Below are positions 35,975-40,263 of a stretch of DNA of 40,263 nucleotides, piece by piece (position 1 is the first letter of the stretch; the number at the start of each line of letters is the position of its first letter). Location of the stretch: the NCBI GenBank assembly GCA_910588405.1, contig CAJUPT010000027.1, forward strand, positions 1-40,263. Reading direction: 5' to 3'. This DNA is from an uncultured Lachnospiraceae bacterium. Lineage in GTDB: Bacteria; Bacillota; Clostridia; Lachnospirales; Lachnospiraceae. Position numbers and translations under genes: made by a program. Below the pieces are notes generated by a model. That model had not been told where the DNA came from. It worked only from the letters and a program-made list of their open reading frames with translations, and made no database searches.

Positions 35975-36181
35975 TTATGACTGGCTAACGCCGTACTTCC
36001 GATTGAACTTATCGATACGTCCACGAGCCGCTGCTGCCTTCTGCTGTCCCGTATAGAAGGGATGGCATTTAGAACAGATCTCCACGTGAATATCGCTCTT
36101 TGTGGAACCGGTCACAAACTCGTTCCCACAGTTGCATACGACCTTCGCCTGATAATATTTAGGATGGATTCCTTCTCTCAT
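35975..36181 (-). CDS. rpmE: 50S ribosomal protein L31 (zinc-binding form)
   Basis: 68 aa. Starts MREGIHPKYY as in other bL31. The CNCG and CSKC pairs (VVCNCGNEF, EICSKCHPF) show the zinc-binding type, and GQQKAAAARGRIDKFNRKYG is the typical C-terminus. The ATG at 36181 with AGAGGTG upstream is preferred over a GTG three codons earlier. Confidence 0.96.
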   Translation of the reverse strand: MREGIHPKYYQAKVVCNCGNEFVTGSTKSDIHVEICSKCHPFYTGQQKAAAARGRIDKFNRKYGVSQS

Positions 36182-36185
36182 TGTA

Positions 36186-36262
36186 TTCACCTCTCATATT
36201 TTTCCGATGGTTTCCGACCATCTGCTTCTCTGCTCTGACACGGCATACCGCCGCATATACAG
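36186..36262 (-). promoter_or_regulatory. rpmE leader, possible L31 autoregulatory structure
   Basis: The transcript leader between the promoter and rpmE is about 80 nt. It contains a GATGGT/ACCATC hairpin (36206-36211 with 36217-36222) just before the RBS, and a CGGC/GCCG hairpin upstream. L31 leaders are known in Firmicutes; whether this one matches that motif was not tested. Confidence 0.3.
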
Positions 36263-36269
36263 CTGAATC

Positions 36270-36298
36270 ATTATATCACAGGGCCATGCCAATTGCAA
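36270..36298 (-). promoter_or_regulatory. Promoter of rpmE
   Basis: Minus strand: TTGCAA (36298-36293), 17-nt spacer, TATAAT (36275-36270), about 90 nt before the start. Confidence 0.7.
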
Positions 36299-36367
36299 GT
36301 CAAATTTTCTCTTTTTGGTGGCTTTTCGGCCGCCTTTTCGGTCGCCTTATCTCTTTTCAATAGGCTG

Positions 36368-36421
36368 CAAAACAGCCGCAGGCCACAGGTACTTTTACGT
36401 CCGCAGCATACGGCTGTTTTG
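36368..36421 (-). terminator. Hairpin between glgA and rpmE, possible terminator
   Basis: Perfect 11-bp stem CAAAACAGCCG (36368-36378) with CGGCTGTTTTG (36411-36421) and a 32-nt loop. The A/T tracts lie within the arms, so it could end transcription in either direction. Confidence 0.5.
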
Positions 36422-36458
36422 ATTTCCACACGCAACACACCAAATGATCATGGCACCG

Positions 36459-36525
36459 CCTTCTCGCCCTGGCGGGCTCACCTTGTGGCCCAGGCCACCT
36501 TCTCGCCCTGGCGGGCTCACCTTGT
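36459..36525. repeat. Two copies of a 28-bp direct repeat
   Basis: Identical 28-bp units at 36459-36486 and 36498-36525 separated by 11 bp (period 39). Each contains a short GCCC/GGGC dyad. They lie in the 386-bp glgA-rpmE gap, which otherwise holds only the hairpin at 36368-36421 and the rpmE promoter. Confidence 0.75.
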
Positions 36526-36567
36526 ATTTACACAAGCATTTGATGATTGCTGTGAGAATAGAAAATG

Positions 36568-38004
36568 TTACATATAACGATATAATTCTTCATACTGTCT
36601 GGCGGAGCTTGCCCAAGAAAAATCTCTGGCCATTGCACGGTCCACCAGCTTATTCCATTCTCGTTTTTTATTATAAAATACGTTAACCGCATAGCGGATT
36701 GTATTCAACATCTCATGTGCATTATAATTTGCGAAAGAGAATCCTGTTCCGGTGCTCTCATATTCATTATATGACTCTACCGTATCTCGAAGGCCCCCCG
36801 TCTCTCTGACAATCGGGATCGTCCCGTAACGCAGGCTCATCAGCTGGCTTAAACCACAGGGCTCAAACAGGGACGGCATCAGGAATGCATCACATCCCGC
36901 ATAGATTTTATGGGCCAGCGGGTCGGAATAATAAATATTCGCCGATACCTGTCCATGACACTTCCAGTCATAATGGCGGAACAGATTCTCATACTGTGCC
37001 TCGCCTGTTCCCAAAACCACCAGCTGCAAATTTTCCGCGCAAATTTCCTCCATCACACAGTTAATCAGGTCAAATCCCTTCTGATCGGTCAGTCTGGACA
37101 CAACTCCCACCAGGAATTTCCCCGGATTTTCTTCCAGGCCCAGTTCTTTCTGAAGGGCAACCTTGTTTTTCACTTTATCCTTTCGGAATGTTCTGGCATT
37201 ATAATTTTTCGCGATATGGGGATCAGTCTCCGGATTAAATTCTTCATAATCGATCCCGTTAACAATCCCTGACAAACAGTTCGATTTGGCACGGATCAGC
37301 CCGTCCAACCCTTCTCCGAAGAAAGGATCTTGAATTTCTCTGGCATAAGTACCACTAACTGTCGTCACTCGGTCGGCATATACAATCCCGCCCTTCAACA
37401 TGTTCGCGTCTCCGTAAGCCTCCAGTTTATCAGGTGCAAAATAATAGTCAGACAAACCTGAGTAGGCCTGAATGGTCTTCTTATCCCACACACCCTGAAA
37501 ACGCAGGTTGTGTATCGTGATTATACTTTTCATACCCGCATAGAACGGGCCGTCTCCAAATTTATCTTTCAGATGAACCGGAATCAATCCTGTCTGCCAA
37601 TCATGACAGTGTACAATATCAGGCTGAAACCCAACCACTGGCAATGCTGACAAAGCAGCCTGTGAAAAGAAGCAGAACTTCTCGATATCCCACAGTATGT
37701 TGCCATAGGGCCTGTCCCCCGAAAAATACTCCTCATTGTCTATAAAATAAAATATATTTCCCTCATAATTCAGCTGCAAAACGCCCACGTATCTATGCAG
37801 ATTATTATAATACATATAAAAATGGCTGACATATTCCAACTGTGATTTATAGGGTTCCGCCATGCAGGAATATTTGGGTAAAATAACGCGCACATCAAAT
37901 TCTTCTTTATTAAAGTACTTGGGCAATGATCCTACCACGTCCGCAAGCCCGCCGGTTTTAATAAAAGGAACTGACTCTGATGCCACTAACAATACCTTTT
38001 TCAT
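36568..38004 (-). CDS. glgA: Glycogen synthase (ADP-glucose type)
   Basis: 478 aa, GT5 family. Adds glucose from ADP-glucose to alpha-1,4-glucans. The N-terminal KTGGLADVVGSLPK motif (from residue 16) binds the sugar nucleotide. Also clear are HCHDWQTGLIPVHLK, VSRLTDQKGFDL, and the C-terminal FLMPSLFEPCGLSQLMSLRYGTIPIVRETGGLRDTV with the conserved Glu. GGAGG lies about 7 nt before the ATG. A TATAAT with a weak -35 lies about 38 nt upstream. No other glg gene is in the window, so it is not in a glg operon here. Confidence 0.96.
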   Translation of the reverse strand: MKKVLLVASESVPFIKTGGLADVVGSLPKYFNKEEFDVRVILPKYSCMAEPYKSQLEYVSHFYMYYNNLHRYVGVLQLNYEGNIFYFIDNEEYFSGDRPYGNILWDIEKFCFFSQAALSALPVVGFQPDIVHCHDWQTGLIPVHLKDKFGDGPFYAGMKSIITIHNLRFQGVWDKKTIQAYSGLSDYYFAPDKLEAYGDANMLKGGIVYADRVTTVSGTYAREIQDPFFGEGLDGLIRAKSNCLSGIVNGIDYEEFNPETDPHIAKNYNARTFRKDKVKNKVALQKELGLEENPGKFLVGVVSRLTDQKGFDLINCVMEEICAENLQLVVLGTGEAQYENLFRHYDWKCHGQVSANIYYSDPLAHKIYAGCDAFLMPSLFEPCGLSQLMSLRYGTIPIVRETGGLRDTVESYNEYESTGTGFSFANYNAHEMLNTIRYAVNVFYNKKREWNKLVDRAMARDFSWASSARQYEELYRYM

Positions 38005-38124
38005 GAAAAAACCTCCGTATCATAAATAACATATTATGATTATACTCCATTTTTCGCTGATAGGAAAGAGGTTTCATGGAATAATTATAATGTTTTCTTA
38101 TGTCATGAAGCCGCAATTCATGAC

Positions 38125-38925
38125 TTATATTCTGTTTTTGTATTCCAGCCGTATTTTATCGGCAATCAAAGCGATGAACTCCGAATTTGTCGGTTTACCT
38201 TTTCCCGTATGAATCGTGTAACCAAACAACGCGTCAATGGTATCCATCTTCCCCCTGTTCCACGCCACCTCTATGGCATGCCGGATCGCCCGTTCCACAC
38301 GGCTTGGAGTCGTCTGGTTTTTCTTCGCGACCGTGGGATAAAGAACCTTGGTGATAGAATTCAGCATCTCCACATCCTGCACTGACAGGATAATGGCCTC
38401 ACGCAGATACTGATATCCTTTGATATGGGCCGGAACGCCAATCTCATGAATCATGGCGGTCACATCATTCTCTAAATTCCGCTCCACATAGCTTTCCCTG
38501 GTCTCCGCATAAGACATTGCCTTGACTTCCTTCTGAACCTGTCTGGCAGGCTCCATCAGCGATTTGATCTGACTCACGACCATTTCCTGATTCAGCGGCT
38601 TCATCATATAATAAACCGCTCCCAGCCGAAACGCGTCCTCTGTCATCCGCTCAGAACCCACCGCCGACATTACGATAAATTCCGGCCTTTTTTTAATCGT
38701 CTCGTCCTCGTTCACTTTTGCCATCAGCATCAGACCGTCCAATTTCGGCATGATCAGATCCAATAAAACAACGTCCGGCTGTTTATGACGGATAATCTCA
38801 TAGACATCCTTCCCATTAGACGCCTTCCCCACCACATTTACATCGCTTTCCTTCGACAATACATCATCAAGCATCTGTACGATTCTCTCGTTATCGTCCG
38901 CAATCGCCACGTTGAGTTTTGCCAC
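38125..38925 (-). CDS. spo0A: Sporulation master regulator Spo0A
   Basis: 266 aa from GTG at 38925 (AAGGAG 8 nt before; another GTG at 38934 overlaps the RBS). The receiver domain has acidic pocket ADDNE and phospho-acceptor D56 in VVLLDLIMP, the same number as in B. subtilis. The C-terminal DNA-binding domain is typical: AHIKGYQYLREAI, ITKVLYPTVAKKNQTTPSRVERAIRHAIEVAWNRG (recognition helix), PTNSEFIALIADKIRL. It shows the organism can sporulate or descends from a spore former. spoIVB, usually just upstream in clostridia, is not here; a LysR gene is. Confidence 0.97.
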   Translation of the reverse strand: MAKLNVAIADDNERIVQMLDDVLSKESDVNVVGKASNGKDVYEIIRHKQPDVVLLDLIMPKLDGLMLMAKVNEDETIKKRPEFIVMSAVGSERMTEDAFRLGAVYYMMKPLNQEMVVSQIKSLMEPARQVQKEVKAMSYAETRESYVERNLENDVTAMIHEIGVPAHIKGYQYLREAIILSVQDVEMLNSITKVLYPTVAKKNQTTPSRVERAIRHAIEVAWNRGKMDTIDALFGYTIHTGKGKPTNSEFIALIADKIRLEYKNRI

Positions 38926-38972
38926 TTTCCTCACTCCTTTTCCACTATTTTACATGTTTTTCCGGTAAAAAC

Positions 38973-39001
38973 ATTATAAGCACAATATGAAGAATCTTCA
39001 A
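38973..39001 (-). promoter_or_regulatory. SigA-type promoter of spo0A
   Basis: Minus strand: TTGAAG (39001-38996), 17-nt spacer, TATAAT (38978-38973), about 48 nt before the GTG start. Confidence 0.7.
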
Positions 39002-39048
39002 TGATATATAAACGCAAAATTTCATTAAATATTACAATTATTTCACAA

Positions 39049-39055
39049 TTCGTCA
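39049..39055 (-). promoter_or_regulatory. Candidate 0A box upstream of spo0A
   Basis: TGACGAA on the minus strand fits the Spo0A consensus TGNCGAA. It lies about 48 nt upstream of the -35, compatible with autoregulation. A 7-mer can occur by chance. Confidence 0.45.
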
Positions 39056-39163
39056 ATTTACATTGATGATTCTACACAATATTTTTCAAAATAGTGTCGA
39101 TCCCCGACGAAACTTTTTTCATCTCATCATTTTTCTTGATATATTTTCGGAAAAATACATAAA

Positions 39164-40066
39164 TTAACTCTTTCTTTCTCTCATCTCTTTTTTCACAAAC
39201 TTTTGAAATTCCATAACTGCATCTGTCAACGGCTCCCCCGTCCGGGTCAGCATACAAACATTCCAGCGCAGATTTTCTTCGTCCGCAAAAGGAATCATCA
39301 CCACATCGGAATCGGCCATCTCCCAATAAATATTGTTGACCACCACAGAGACGCCGCTGCCTCTGGACACAACGCTTTTACAGAGGGAAAATCCACTGGT
39401 TTGAAATACGATATCTGGCTCAAAGCCTGCCTGCCGGCAGGCATTTTTAATAATATGATGAATCTTAAAAGCCTTGCTCTCCAAATAGACCGGTTCTCCT
39501 TTCAGATCCCGGATACGCGCCTGACAGCGCCTTTCCAATACCAGAGGATGACTTTTATGTACAATCATGCTGAAACGGAAGGATGCAATCGGCGTAATTT
39601 CATATTTACCTGGGTCAAAAGGCTCGATTGAGAAGGCCACATTGCCTTCCCGCTGGTCAAACAGCCGCTCCACCTCCAGGTCCGGATACTCCCGATACTG
39701 AAAAATAATTTCCGGGTGCTCCTTCTGAAAACGCAGAATCGCTTCCGGCCGCACCAGACGCAATACGCCGAAAGCCGACAAAAGATTTACTTCTCCCAAC
39801 GAAGTCTGTTTGATCAGCTCCAGATCCTTTTGCAGCATCCACTGCTCTGTCAAGATTTTTTCCGCATGCTCCAGCAGACACCGGCCGCTCTCCGTCAGCT
39901 CCACGCCTGCAGCCGAACGGTAGAGCAGCACTACTCCAAACTCCTCCTCCAACGCCTTCACCATACGACTTAAGTTCTGGGTGGAATGATACAGATTCCG
40001 GGCAGCCTGAGCCATACTGCCACAACGGCAGATCTCACGAAAGCAATATAGTTGATTCATATCCAT
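39164..40066 (-). CDS. LysR family transcriptional regulator
   Basis: 300 aa. N-terminal winged helix-turn-helix: MNQLYCFREICRCGSMAQAARNLYHSTQNLSRMVKALEEEFGVVLLYR, followed by the linker helix and a two-lobed effector-binding domain (about 90-290). GGAGG lies about 7 nt before the ATG. LysR proteins often control a divergent gene; the 197 nt beyond this start reach the window edge without showing one. Effector unknown. Confidence 0.93.
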   Translation of the reverse strand: MDMNQLYCFREICRCGSMAQAARNLYHSTQNLSRMVKALEEEFGVVLLYRSAAGVELTESGRCLLEHAEKILTEQWMLQKDLELIKQTSLGEVNLLSAFGVLRLVRPEAILRFQKEHPEIIFQYREYPDLEVERLFDQREGNVAFSIEPFDPGKYEITPIASFRFSMIVHKSHPLVLERRCQARIRDLKGEPVYLESKAFKIHHIIKNACRQAGFEPDIVFQTSGFSLCKSVVSRGSGVSVVVNNIYWEMADSDVVMIPFADEENLRWNVCMLTRTGEPLTDAVMEFQKFVKKEMRERKS

Positions 40067-40171
40067 GGCAGTTCCTCCAAATCAGGTATTTTTTATTTCA
40101 ATCATTCGTACTTGTCCTGTCATATGCCTTATGTATTACGTGTTTCACATTTCATCACACTGTTTTATTCC

Positions 40172-40200
40172 AGTATAACATAAAAAAGTATGAATTTCAC
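40172..40200 (-). promoter_or_regulatory. Candidate promoter of the LysR gene
   Basis: Minus strand: GTGAAA (40200-40195), 17-nt spacer, TATACT (40177-40172), about 106 nt upstream of the ATG. Confidence 0.4.
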
Positions 40201-40263
40201 GTCAGCACACTAGTACAGCATTGCTTAAATATCAGTGATTAAATTGCCAATGGTATACCGGCA

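Noticed and set aside
36459..36525. CRISPR array
   Set aside because: Only two repeat copies with an 11-bp spacer and no cas genes in the window.
38102..38124. Terminator of spo0A
   Set aside because: There is an 8-bp perfect stem right after the stop, but no T-run on the minus strand, so termination is not supported.
39072..39119. 16-aa peptide frame (MKKVSSGIDTILKNIV) after the LysR gene
   Set aside because: No good ribosome binding site, and it shares its frame with a shadow of the LysR gene.

Overview
The window looks like a chromosomal segment from a spore-forming member of the Lachnospiraceae (Clostridium cluster XIVa, Bacillota). The evidence is a clear Spo0A, an rpmE-DUF1385-prmC-prfA cluster, a single-chain clostridial-type FGAM synthase, SigA-type promoters (TTGACA-N17-TATAAT variants) and strong AGGAGG ribosome binding sites. 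Base composition is moderate to GC-rich in most genes. Three places are visibly more AT-rich: the Rpn-like relic at 2.1-3.1 kb, the DUF6056 membrane protein at 11.6-13.0 kb, and the small Rpn-tail gene at 27.2-27.6 kb. No complete mobile element, prophage or CRISPR array was found.

Layout. 0.1-4.9 kb (+): a VWA-like protein and a MoxR-type AAA+ ATPase, a probable chaperone pair, separated by a frameshifted PD-(D/E)XK (Rpn/transposase family) gene. 5.0-10.0 kb (-): a cation/proton antiporter, then the polyphosphate genes ppk1 and ppx in one tight unit. 10.2-15.6 kb (-): a DUF815 AAA+ ATPase, a DUF6056 membrane protein, and one long gene joining folylpolyglutamate synthase to chorismate mutase/prephenate dehydratase/ACT. 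15.7-21.1 kb (-): an extracellular solute-binding lipoprotein overlapping by 4 nt a 1312-residue hybrid histidine kinase. 21.2-26.1 kb (-): purL and a sigma-70-like protein lacking region 4. 26.2-27.1 kb (+): a CPBP protease. 27.2-27.6 kb (-): the Rpn-tail protein. 27.7-31.3 kb (+): tRNA-Leu(UAG), an AI-2E-type transporter, an amidohydrolase and galU. 31.5-40.1 kb (-): an LCP cell-wall ligase, prfA, prmC, DUF1385, rpmE, glgA, spo0A and a LysR regulator.

How the genes work together. Several are functional pairs: VWA with AAA+, Ppk with Ppx (polyphosphate synthesis and breakdown), the solute-binding protein with the sensor kinase, and PrmC with its substrate release factor RF1. GalU and GlgA are both sugar-nucleotide/glycan enzymes, and LCP attaches glycopolymers to the wall.

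The most unusual items are the FolC-CM-PDT-ACT fusion, which has a candidate internal TTG start that would release a normal-length 378-residue PheA; the sensor kinase translationally coupled to a solute-binding protein with no permease; the sigma-like protein without a -35-binding domain; and an A AAA AAG slippery heptamer exactly at the Rpn gene's -1 frame change. All calls come from reading the sequence and recalled family knowledge. No database search was run.
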